Below are positions 42,105 through 52,440 of a stretch of 64,000 nucleotides of DNA, piece after piece. The notes beneath the pieces are model-generated. The model was given only the letters and a program-made list of their open reading frames with translations. It was not told the origin of the DNA and made no database searches. Origin of the DNA: Notospermus geniculatus. Taxonomy: Eukaryota; Nemertea; Pilidiophora; Heteronemertea; Lineidae. Numbering within the stretch: position 1 is the first letter of the stretch; every line of letters begins with the position of its first letter. The DNA lies in assembly GCA_002633025.1 (NCBI GenBank), contig NMRB01000180.1, forward strand, positions 364,378-428,377, read 5' to 3'. A program made the translations under genes and the position numbers.

Positions 42105-43190
42105 ATGGCTACTGATGTCAGCTTTTCTGATACTACTTCTCAATCAGAACGAGCAACATTATTGGAGATAATTCGCTTGGTGATAACGTTCATCAACAGG
42201 TATGTCATGGGAGTAGTCATCAGTCTTGGCCTTGGTGGGAACATTCTCTCCATCATTATCTTCTGGAGATGCAGGAGGAAGGACCAGGTGACAGTGACAT
42301 ATTTAGGCCCGCTGGCTGTGGCAGATTTGGGGACATTAATTTTCGGCACGTACTCATGGATTATGAGTGGAATACTGGAGAAAAGTACTGGAAACTTCTT
42401 CATAGAACCACCGCTTTCCTTTTGGCCACATTTCATCTGTAAGGTGTTGAGATATCAAAACAGAGTTAGTTCGTGTATTTCGTCGTACTTAATCGTGATG
42501 TTTTCCTTCGAGAGATGCATCGGAGTGTGGTTCCCGATAAAAATCCACATTATAATGACGACAAGGACACGCCGAATCGCACTTGGTGTGATGATGACTA
42601 TAGTCTTGATCATCAACGTGCCAATATTGATATATTTTCAAGTGTACCTCTGGGGTGGCACAGAAAATCTTGGTTGTTTTTTTCAGGTGCCTGAATTCAC
42701 AAACATCGAGAGATATTTACTGATCGAAATCATTGACAAAATTGTTCCCTACATGTTGCCGTGCTTGTTGATAATTGTGTTCAATGTCATGATCATATCT
42801 GGGGTAGCACGAGCTCGGAAAGAAGCGTCTTCCCAAGCTGGTGTAAAGAAATCCGAAACCAATACGTTAACCAGTCTTTTTTTGGTAAGCTTGCTTTTAC
42901 TGGCAACGACTCTCCCTTACGTCATAGCATGGGGAATATGTAACTACTTCAGCTACGTCGCAGAGGGTGGGGGATTCGTCGGGTGGTCTCCAGAAGAAAT
43001 ACAGACATTGTTAATGTTTGCTCTGTTCACTACATCAGTTTCAAAGGTCAATCACTGTGTTAATTTCCTGATTTACGCCAGTTCATTGGAGATCTTTCAG
43101 AAGGAATTGAAGAACATAGTTACATGTGGCAGGCGGTCCAATAAGAAAAATAGATTTGGAAACATGAGTTTATCGCCGAAAGCACACTGA
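42105..43190 (+). CDS. Class A GPCR 11
   Basis: Intronless receptor of 361 residues, the second-unit partner of receptor 10. It has the same landmarks: GNILSIIIFWR, AVADLGTL, SFERCIGVWFP, LGCFFQVPEF, AEGGGFVGWS, NHCVNFLIY. By my hand count 33 bases differ from receptor 10, of which 20 change the residue. Some changes are non-conservative (M to K before NHC in TM7; G to C in TM5). The frame is intact, which argues that both copies are still under constraint. It may be a true paralogue or an allele (see the tandem-unit finding). Confidence 0.92.
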   Translation: MATDVSFSDTTSQSERATLLEIIRLVITFINRYVMGVVISLGLGGNILSIIIFWRCRRKDQVTVTYLGPLAVADLGTLIFGTYSWIMSGILEKSTGNFFIEPPLSFWPHFICKVLRYQNRVSSCISSYLIVMFSFERCIGVWFPIKIHIIMTTRTRRIALGVMMTIVLIINVPILIYFQVYLWGGTENLGCFFQVPEFTNIERYLLIEIIDKIVPYMLPCLLIIVFNVMIISGVARARKEASSQAGVKKSETNTLTSLFLVSLLLLATTLPYVIAWGICNYFSYVAEGGGFVGWSPEEIQTLLMFALFTTSVSKVNHCVNFLIYASSLEIFQKELKNIVTCGRRSNKKNRFGNMSLSPKAH

Positions 43191-43396
43191 ATGTCTTGTC
43201 TGAGCAAGAGTTGACAAAATGGTGTGATGATGGAACTTGGCTGGCGGCTGTGGCACCAAGATGAACTTGATTCCTGACTCCCCACCCTTTGACCAGCACC
43301 CTCCTCTGAGTATTAGCCTATGTTGCATTCATTCCGGCGGGACGGCGAATATTGTACCCTGCCACTGCCACCTTCCATTTGTAACGTGTGTTCATT

Positions 43397-43929
43397 ATTC
43401 GCCCGGGCCTCCCCTGGGTGAGACCCATGCAGCGTTCTTTTATCGTGTGACGTCATGATCTGGGGCCTATCCCAGCATGCCTTTCGACAACATGGCGTCG
43501 AATGTGCCGAATCCGCCATTTTTACGCAAATTGAACATAACTAATGGTCAGCATGTATTAACTATAGATACAGATCGTGAGGATAAAATGGCTACCAGGG
43601 CGACTATCTTCTGGTCGTCCATGTCGTCTGCTGGTGCGCCAGTGCCACTGCTGGCCGCCATTTTGCCTGATCACGTGGTGCAAACTTACTCGAGTGAGGC
43701 CCAACAGCGTTCGGAAACATTATTGAGCATGTGCTCGGTCGCTCAAAAATTTACTCCGGGGAGGCCCGCGTGAGTAAACGAACACGCTATTGGTGTTTCG
43801 TATTGCGGAGCAGCCAGTGGGCAGGCGACCAGTCTGAAGTAGACTAGTCTCCTACTCTCCTTCCATTCAGGTGTTTCGTATTGCGGAGCAGCAGGCGACC
43901 AGTCTATTTTGGCGGCCATGATGGAAACC
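43397..43929. other. Block missing from unit 1, shared in part with 19.8 kb
   Basis: Begins CGCCCGGGCCTCCCCTGGGT. From 43641 it matches the flank of receptor 8. It carries an open frame of 98 codons (43477-43773, MPFDNMASNVPNPPF and on) beginning near a CAACATGGCGTCG context; the frame is not kept in the 19.8-kb relative and I do not recognise it. It was probably deleted from unit 1 together with the left arm of the adjoining palindrome. Confidence 0.45.
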
Positions 43930-44123
43930 ACAGGCGTCTCATACGTCTGTCTGTACTTGTAGGGGGAGGAGGGAGGTTTTTGGGGACCCTGGGGCTTACT
44001 CTACCAGTGTATACACTATAGACTAAATAGACACTATAGTGTATACACTGGTAGAGTAAGCCACTGGGTCCCCAAAAACCTCCCTCCTCCCCCTACAAAA
44101 TGACAGACGTATGAGACGCCTGT
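43930..44123. mobile_element. Palindromic transposon with 10-bp target duplication
   Basis: Inverted ends ACAGGCGTCTCATACGTCTG / CAGACGTATGAGACGCCTGT. The arms pair almost end to end, including GTAGGGGGAGGAGGGAGG. It is flanked on both sides by GATGGAAACC (43920-43929 and 44124-44133). The same locus without insert, single GATGGAAACC, is at 20218-20227. A 10-bp duplication with very long inverted repeats fits Mutator-like fold-back elements, which is an inference. Confidence 0.8.
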
Positions 44124-44133
44124 GATGGAAACC

Positions 44134-46603
44134 GTTTGGGAATGTCACTGAATGTGTACGGTACTGATTAAGGGGCATGTAGAGGCCACTGAGTGAAGTA
44201 CCACAAGTGGGACCCATCCAAAAAGTTCAATATCCGTGAGGCTGACAGCCAGAAGGGCATGGCCATCAGTGTCTATACATGCATGGCTCACTGTACACTG
44301 CACACACACACTAATTACACAAGCCCCATTGTCTTTACAGCTTTACGAGACATTACATCACCTGAGCTTCGGGGCAATCAAATTCCAAGCCACCACCCTT
44401 TCCGACTAATCAAGTAACGTAAAACGCAAAAGAATGAACATAGCTGGAGAAAACGACCCACGAAAATGTTGACTTTATCGCGGATCGTCCGGAATCATTG
44501 GTGAAACTTGCAGTAATTTCCAATTTCACAACACGGGAGCCCGGTATGGGAGCTGCCATATTGAGTTGCTGGAACTACATGTACATGTATAGCCTACATA
44601 AGGTAGACAAACGCTACATCTGAGTATACACTGCTCGATGGATTGTATACGATCATTAAAGGAATTCCTTATGATAGTATTGATGACCATTAACCTATAT
44701 ATTCCTTGGTGTCATTTTGCGTAGACGTCGCTAAGATCAGCTTCAATCATCCGTCGTCAACATCGATAGGGCCACACCTATGATGATTGAACGGTAGCGT
44801 CAAAGTCTGTGTATAGGTTGAACAGGAAGATTATTACTTCGTTGCTTTTCGTATGTAACCTGTTATTGGACCCTGCGTCTAACTTTGTGATTTGCTGAAG
44901 TGCTGTTCATCATTTTAGTGTTGCTTGTATTAACTATTGAGTATCGACGAAAGCTTCAGGTGTCAAGTTTTCACCGAATGCATGTATTGGGAAAACGTTT
45001 TGACAGATTCCTGTGATGGCAACGGATCTGTATTTTTTATATTCTTAATTGGCACCTGCGCAAACAGCCACCTGATTCAGACTGGTTCTTAATCATCAAG
45101 TCGCCAGACAGTATGTATCGTAGCTTCTAATCAAGGCAAAAACGTCCTGACGTAGGACTCAGTTGCTAAGCATTCTTTGTTCCTGATCGTTCAGGCATAG
45201 CAATGACATGCTGGTCATCAACGAAAGACTGAATTGTTGTGTTAAATTAGTTCCACCAAGTTGAAGATAAGAAGAAAGGAACTGTGTGGCTTTGTACACA
45301 ATTATTTGTTGTGGCGTTACCATTGGAAACCATGCAGGGTAATCTTTGATCTCAGACTGGTCGATAATTTCAGCAGAAAAATTAGCTGTTTGATCATCAT
45401 ATAAAGGTTCGGCAATATCAGAAATATAAATATATTGGAGCATATACATGTACACCAAAATCGCAGTTGTATTAAGGTCACAGAGACCTGGCTTTTGCCA
45501 CTGGGATCTAGCTACACAGCGTCAATGTCAGAATTTCGATTCGAAGATATCAACAGCCTGCTGTGTGGTCAGCATTGTTGACCATCACAACAGAAGCCTG
45601 ACCCAGGTAATGCCACATCTCTCCACAGGAGCCTGTACCCTTATTACTCATAGACATGAACATTGAGTCTCAACAGTCATTTAGTATCGAAAATAGGGTT
45701 AGGATCCCTTTCCGTTCGCCCCAGCATCCCTAAATATACTTCGGCTGTTGTACATTTGCATTTTAGACGGAAAATGCTGCTTTTTGGTAAGAGTACACCC
45801 ATAGAGTGACTGTGAATGGCGCATCCCCCGTCCCTAATTTGGACAAGGGCCGGGGCATTTCTAATTAACTTATTTGTTGTATGAACAGCTCACCGACACC
45901 GGAGATAATCGATACCAAGCAATTAAAGCCAATCAGTTCGCAACGGCATCATTAATACTTAATGATTGAAGGTAACAGTATTCCCAATTGATCCACTGAC
46001 AGAGCAAAGCACATTCTAATTCATAAACCACCATCAGTAGCATTTGTATCATTTCCGCCTTTTTGAAGTTGCTACTAACTGTAAAGAGACATCGCAGGCT
46101 GAGTTCAAATACGTTACATGCGGGTGTAACAACTGCCAGTAGCTTCGTATGTCAGTGTTTAAATGCTGACATGAATCTACTGGCAGAATACTGGCAAAAA
46201 AGGGAACTCCCTATTGTATTTTTTGGGAAACGCTGGCGGATAGATCTGCACGTTTCTCTGTGTCTCCCCTGTTGTAAAGCCGCAGCTTATTCCATCATGC
46301 AATAGTATAAGGGAAAACTCGAGTCACTGATGGAGAGCATTCAAAAACGTAACACCGATACGTCCCCACTATCTTTAATAAGGCTAACAATATTGTATTA
46401 ACACAGAACTTCTCCTACAATATCTGAGATCTACATGGAGGAAATGGATTTCTGAAAACTATTCTTAGAAAAATGAAAAACCTGAAATGCATATCCAAAA
46501 GGTATTTTCTTTCACGATTTACCCTGTCAAAGAAAGTAAAAGCAACGCCACGACGGAAACATCTCCAAACTGTCAGCAATACAATCAAAGGAAAGTTACT
46601 TAC
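44134..46603. other. Spacer, counterpart of 33034-35808
   Basis: No gene seen. It includes the hairpin reduced to one arm (44410-44445) and repeat-family pieces near 46060-46400. Opposed open frames at 45159-45458 and 45448-45666 have equivalents in unit 1 but carry frame-changing indels between the copies, so they are unlikely to be coding. Confidence 0.5.
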
Positions 46604-49600
46604 CTCGGGACCAACGTCAGCAGCCGTCACACTTGACACGAATTCGCGCAAGAAATTATCCAATTCGGATCCTTCAATGTATCCGTTTCCTGGTGAAAAA
46701 AGGAAATGAAAGGAGACAGTTATAATGCAGTTGAGGAAATGTAATTGGAACGTGTCGCTCAAGGTAATGAGTGAAAGCTTTCAAATTTGATACGGTTGGT
46801 GGAGAAGCGACCGTGTGTTGAGATTTTTGTTGGTGAATCTTTGGTCGATTCGCTGACGTGTGTTCGTCTACCTTGACACGAAGAGACAGGTGAGATTTGG
46901 GGTGCCATCTTTGGAATAACCGCTGTTATAGATCGTCATGGACCTACACCTTAATGAAGGGTTGGTATTCTGTGACTTTAAAATTCCCCCTCATCTGTCA
47001 TTCTGACTTGATTGATGTCCACCATTTTCTCAAATGACTTGGAGAGACATGATCCTCTACTAACCAATCACTTTCACTAATTCCAAATCTAATTCATCTT
47101 ATTTTGCTAATAACAGCGAAGTGGTTTGTCGTCAGAGTGGTTTAGCCGATCGTTTGTGCGCATCCTGCCGTACGACCGTTTGTGGATGTCTAGATGGGCT
47201 GAGGGCCGGTGTAACGTTTTTGAATGTTCCCCATCTGTGAGTATTCCCCTCGTTGTCCGACCGAACAAGCTGCGACTTGACAATAGGGGACACACAAAGA
47301 AACGTGCCGATCTGTTTGTCAGTGTTTCCCAAACAATAAGAGGAAACACTGACAAACCGAATCGTACAGGTGTGACAGGCATCAGCGACCTTATTCACGA
47401 AGCTCCCGTAACTTACGGGAGTGCGCAGACTATTGTCCTTTTGCGGACAACCTATTGTCCACTATCAGCCTGACAAAGGATTTGTGTACCCTTAAAGTTA
47501 CGGGGGCTTTGTGAATAAGGTCCCAGGGATCCGCCAAACAATAGCCCGCTATTGTAAGGTTATATTCGGATGGCCATGGTCTCTCTAGCCATACTCTAAT
47601 CCCTCGCTGAACAATAACACCGGACTTTGATTCCAGGGGGACTTGGATTCCTTGCACACCTGCTGTCCCAACGGCGAAAACGAATGAACAACGAGTTTGA
47701 TAAAAGTGTTCTACGTGTATACATTGTAGTGTACGGGCCGCACCCATATTGCTGACAACAAAACGGCCTTTTAATTTTTGATACTTTGCTAAATCGCAGC
47801 AACAAATCACTTCGGGACTTCCTATAAAATGCTTTTATCGTGAATAATATTGTAAATTTCACGCAATCAGGCTATTATTCCTTTAATAAGCATAATTCAC
47901 TTGTATACTCATAATGCAATGCCTCGGAAATAGAGCCAATAGATCGATCCCTGGTCTTTGAAACATCTATATCAGAATGTGAATAACTGTCATATCGCCT
48001 TAGGCTGAACAAATCAAGATGTTCAATGTGCAATGCACGTGTGTGGTAAGTGCAGAGTGCTGTTTGACGTATCAATTAAGCAACAATACAATGATATTTT
48101 GATGCATATCGATAGGTGAAACAAGAGCCAAGGTCGAGCGTTGATGAATTTTTGCTGCCTGAAGTATTCGCAACCTTGAACTGGACTCGTAAGTTTTGGA
48201 CAGGCGGCTGTTTGTATGGAACTGTCAGTGTTTTTGTCAGTGTTTACACTGATTGTTTAGGAATCGACACGTTTCTCTCTCTGTTCCCTATTGTCAAGTT
48301 GCATTTTATTCCAGCAGATAAGTGGATCTCTCACAGATGGGCAACATTAAAAAATGTTACCGATGATAAGACTGCCCCGACGAAGGACGATGGAAGAGAT
48401 GCGTACCGGTAGGCCTAACTGGAGAGTTGTACGCCTAGACCTACCCATCATCATCAATCTGCTGTAGGCCTACGCTCTCTAGGGAGTTGAGAAGGTCTTC
48501 GAATGAAACGGGTAATAAATGTAAAGTGCATTAAGGGGGAGGAAGCTTTCAGCCTGGAAGGCACTATAGCCCCACATGTATATACTGTATATATGAACTC
48601 AACATTATCATTAATTCCAGTATCATGTTAGAAAACTGTTAGGGTAAATGGTGTGCTTATCAAAGCATGGGCGTGGTCATATTTGTACAGGCATGTTTGT
48701 TCGTATGTCTCGCATTTTCTAGGCCAACATCACGTTGAAATCAGTGCTTAACTGAAAAATGTTCACCTGTGTGCTCGGCCACTGTAGTACATTTTGATGG
48801 AAATGTGCACATTGTCACCATCTGTGTTTGTGCTTGGGCCTTGGAAATCAATAACGATATTGTATGAAATCTAGATTTCGTTGTCTGGGATACCTGTCTA
48901 TAGCCCAGTGCAAAATGTAGGCCTATAACAAGAGATTGATTGATGCATATATTCTATGGAAAGAGTCGCCAATGCTTAACCATATAGATCAGGATTTATG
49001 TGTCGTAAATGATGCTACATTATTAGAAGAACAGCTGCTTTCCGTGAATCACACTTCAGCAACATTTTTTTACAGAAGGCTGTTGTTCGTAATCCGGTTT
49101 TAACCAGTAGAATGTTTCATGCAGTCAGTTCATACTTCCTTGTTGACCAGGGTGGATCAGAGGAGAAAGTCCCAAGAATTAAAGTCAGTTCATACTTCCT
49201 TGTTGACCAGGGTGGACCAGAGGAGAAAGTCCCAAGAATGAAAGTCAGTTCATACTTCCTTGTTGACCAGGGTGGACCAGAGGAGAAAGTCCCAAGAATG
49301 AAAGTCAGTTCATACTTCCTTGTTGACCAGGGTGGACCAGAGGAGAAAGTCCCAAGAATGAAAGTCCTCAATACAAAAGCCATGCACTGTCAACGGTTAT
49401 GGTCACACCTGGTTACCTACGTAATCCTTCACAGTGGCTTAATCCACTAAGACAATAGCGTTGATTTCAGTGGGACTTTTTCCTCGTTCACATGGCCATA
49501 CAAGGAACGGACGGAAAAGCCTTTGTTTCGAACCAGCGTTGTGAGAATTAAGAAAGCAGTTGTTGCTCTGCATAGTGTCATCAGTTACGGTTCATAGGAG

Positions 49601-50884
49601 ATGATGTCCTTCATGGATGAACAAACTTGTCGTAATGCCCGATTGATGTAGGCCTAAATGACGTCATCACCGCAACTTGTCGTTCATTTCTTCCTGAGCA
49701 ACGATAACGCCAAGGAAATTGTCTGCCGGAACGTCTTGAACGGAAAGCAGTTGAGAGAAACTTTTTTGTGTGCAGAAGAAGGCCCGAAAAATGTGTGTAC
49801 CGTTGATGTTGAATTATGAGGGGTCTTGGTAAAAAAGTGGTGTGATCCTTATACAATGAACATAACAAATCAGGGTGCCCAACACCGATTTCAGAGAAGG
49901 TGTTACACCGCAATAAAAACTGAAAATCGGCGATGGGCATTATTAAGTAACCCTGATTTTCGGTGTTTATGGTGAAATGTTGCACCTGCACTTGTTTTAC
50001 TCTTATGTGCGACAGGTCAAATATTTTTCCTCCACAAAATGTGAGCATATTCAAACTCAATACCAGAAAAAATACATTTCAAACTCCATCGATTATTCAC
50101 ATTCAAACAAACAATTCAGCATCAGGTCAGCATTTAGGATCAATTAACCGTGGTGACATGTGGCCAGCGGAAACGTTGGGCCTAAAGAAGATATCTTAAA
50201 GTATACCATTCTCTTCCATGATTTACATGTGGGCACTACCGATATACACGGTCCATATGTTACCGGTGATTTTATAGGCCTACAGGATAAAAGACAAGTA
50301 CTGTAGGCCTATTCATACCGTGCCTGCAGGACATCATGGCTATTTGTCGAGAATAGGACAATTCTATCATCAACAACATTGTTACAAACTTACATTCTTT
50401 CCCGATACTTGAACAACACATGTATCTTGTACATTTACATACATTTCGAAATATTTGTATTTGTATAACGTAACGAATAAATAGTAGGCCTACAAAATCA
50501 AGCTAAAACAACAAGGAAAAAAGGATAATTTCGGAAAATCATCAACAACTTCAGCATTTCGGTGACTTCGATAATATTTCACATGTACCTCAAGACCAGC
50601 AATGTACGTTTCATTTTTCGACCTAAAGGTACTTGGAAAAAGCTTGATGCTTAAATGGGCCTACTCAGTCTAATTTTTTATTTTTGTTCATCCTTTAATT
50701 TCAATCGCCATTATTGTATTGGTGACGACAATTAGAGCGCCGTTTACTCACCATCGGTGTCATAGTGGTTCCACACTTCCTGGAATTGCTGGGCTGTGAA
50801 TTTCTTTAGTTGCTTTGTATCCTTGTCACGAAATTGCCTTAGAAAATTCTCACATTTATCGGTTGTTTCGTCATTGCTAGCCAT
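46604..50884 (-). CDS. Calbindin/secretagogin-like EF-hand protein, 5' exons, copy 2
   Basis: Exon 1 is 50752-50884 and exon 2 is 46604-46689. Their 219 coding bases appear identical to those of copy 1, with the same GT/AG borders and the same split of the first EF loop, although the surrounding intron differs by many indels. As in copy 1, no later exon is found within the unit. If the missing exons lie left of 31 kb or are absent, this copy could act only as an alternative first part or be a non-functional duplicate. Confidence 0.8.
47368..47664. mobile_element. Inverted-repeat-bounded segment, orientation 2, with MITE
   Basis: The left end CAGGTGTGACAGGCATC and right end ATTCCTTGCACACCTGCTG match the ends at 36568 and 36738. 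The inner 47526-47651 is the reverse complement of the unit 1 core (GCCCGCTATTGTAAGG here, CCTTACAATAGCGGGC there). A family A MITE (47386-47525) has landed just inside the left end. Confidence 0.75.
47386..47525. mobile_element. Fold-back MITE, family A, unit 2 only
   Basis: CGACCTTATTCACGAAGCTC to GCTTTGTGAATAAGGTCCC. The arms are very well preserved and the element is missing from unit 1, so it is a recent insertion and the best-preserved member in the window. Confidence 0.8.
49124..49363. repeat. Minisatellite, 60 bp x 4
   Basis: Four units of the 60-bp repeat described at 38185. The first carries GGATCAGAGG and the later ones GGACCAGAGG, as in copy 1, so the extra unit arose among the later ones. 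Confidence 0.9.
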
Positions 50885-51498
50885 TTCACTAAAATACAGT
50901 CAAATACCTATATAAATGTGCTTAGATGCTACACTACTTGTAGATCCCTGGCAACCAACAATAAAACTGCCACGCTTTCACGACCGCATTGACAACTGCT
51001 GATTGCAGGGGAAGTATGACGCATGCGCAATATGTGATGTGCCCGGACGTTGTCAACAGGTGGGTCGGAGTTGCAGACTCTGATATCAGCAATATTGATT
51101 CTCTCGGCTGACGGCCAGCAATGGTCTAAGGAATTCTTTGCTTTAAAAGAGCAGTGCATCAGTTAACAGGTGTGATAGAATCTAATACCCCCGTCTTTCT
51201 GATGCCCTAGTGCATCGTTTGTCACAGGATTAAGGGGCTTGGTCTCTCCAGAGTCCTATTCAATGGTGCGGCTTAATCCGTAAATGTGTTGTTGGGGGAC
51301 ATCACGTATCGGGGGACATTAGATTCTAGTACACCGGTGACCGAAGATCCTTCACGCCGTGGCGGCGATCGGTAGCTGGTTACACGTGCTAAACAGACTC
51401 GATGGAGGTTCATTAGTCTCCCAATCATTGACCCAATGAGGTCAATGAGTGGAAAGGTTCTTTGAAGTTACCACTTCGACGTACATGTACATGTATAT

Positions 51499-51737
51499 GG
51501 ACCGATTTAATAGACGTTTGCTAAGCTAACCATTGGTTCCACCAAAAAGAGATAGGCGTGCGAAAAATGTATACAACTAAATTTTTCACCAAAAAGGCCC
51601 GTTTCTAAGCTCTGTATAGCGCTTACTATTCATCCAAACAGGGCTTTTTGGTGAAAATTTAGTTGTACACTTTTCGCATGCCTATCTATTTTTGGTGGAA
51701 CCAATGGTTAGCTTAGCAAACGTCTATTAAATCGGCC
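51499..51737. mobile_element. Fold-back element, 239 bp (copy 2)
   Basis: Counterpart of 40443-40680 with the same arms. It is preceded by a longer ACATGTACATGT run than in unit 1 (GTACATGTACATGTATATGG against GTACATGTATATGG), a slippage difference. Confidence 0.75.
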
Positions 51738-52334
51738 TAAGTGTCTCCTTTTTACCATTGATGAACAGCACTGTACTTTGTGTTGCCTCATGCCTAATTC
51801 ATACTTCCAAGCCGACCAGTATACAGAACAGAAAATGCTTTCGTTCACACGACTCTGTATGACAAGAAAGAATGTCCCCAGGAAAAAATATCTTAAGAAC
51901 AAAAGATCCTATTGTTATATTCTAATCTCTAACGACTGGTTTCTATAACCATGCACTTTAATCCGTCATTCAACAATACGCCTGTTGCGTCTGTAACAAA
52001 GCTTTTTCCGTTGCATAATCGGTGAGGAAGTATGAATTGGGACTCACCACGCTCTTTTGAACAAAGCTTTTTTACGAGTGCGTTGGTGGTCGCTGTTTGG
52101 TCTCATGTGTGCGTGAACGGTATTGGCATGGTAAATGTGTTCGTAGTCGGCCGCCTTGCCCATCTTCTCGGCGTATTCATTAAAACTTGGCTAATCAGGA
52201 ATCAATCGAGTCGAACTGCCACCGATTGTTGAACGCTAGTACTACGACTTCAACTATCAAACTGGATTTCGTGGAAGAGGTCGCCACCATGCATCAGCAA
52301 CACCAGCCGTAAGCAATTTGCAGAATACAATACA

Positions 52335-52440
52335 GAGTTTTCGCAAAGCCCTCGAAACGCTAACGCGAACGTCTGTCCTTTTGTTCGGTGCTCTCTTCGT
52401 GGCATCGAACAATGCGTTTGGCGTATCTTTGGTTGCCACG
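52335..52440. mobile_element. Family B MITE with lost right arm (copy 2)
   Basis: Same truncated element as at 41276, with GTTTTCGCAAAGCCCTCGAA and CTCTTCGTGGCATCGAACAA. The unit ends about 70 bases later. Confidence 0.6.

Noticed and set aside
43477-43773. 98-codon frame starting in a CAACATGGCG context
   Set aside because: The related block at 19.84 kb does not keep the frame, and no family is recognised. Left inside the block description.
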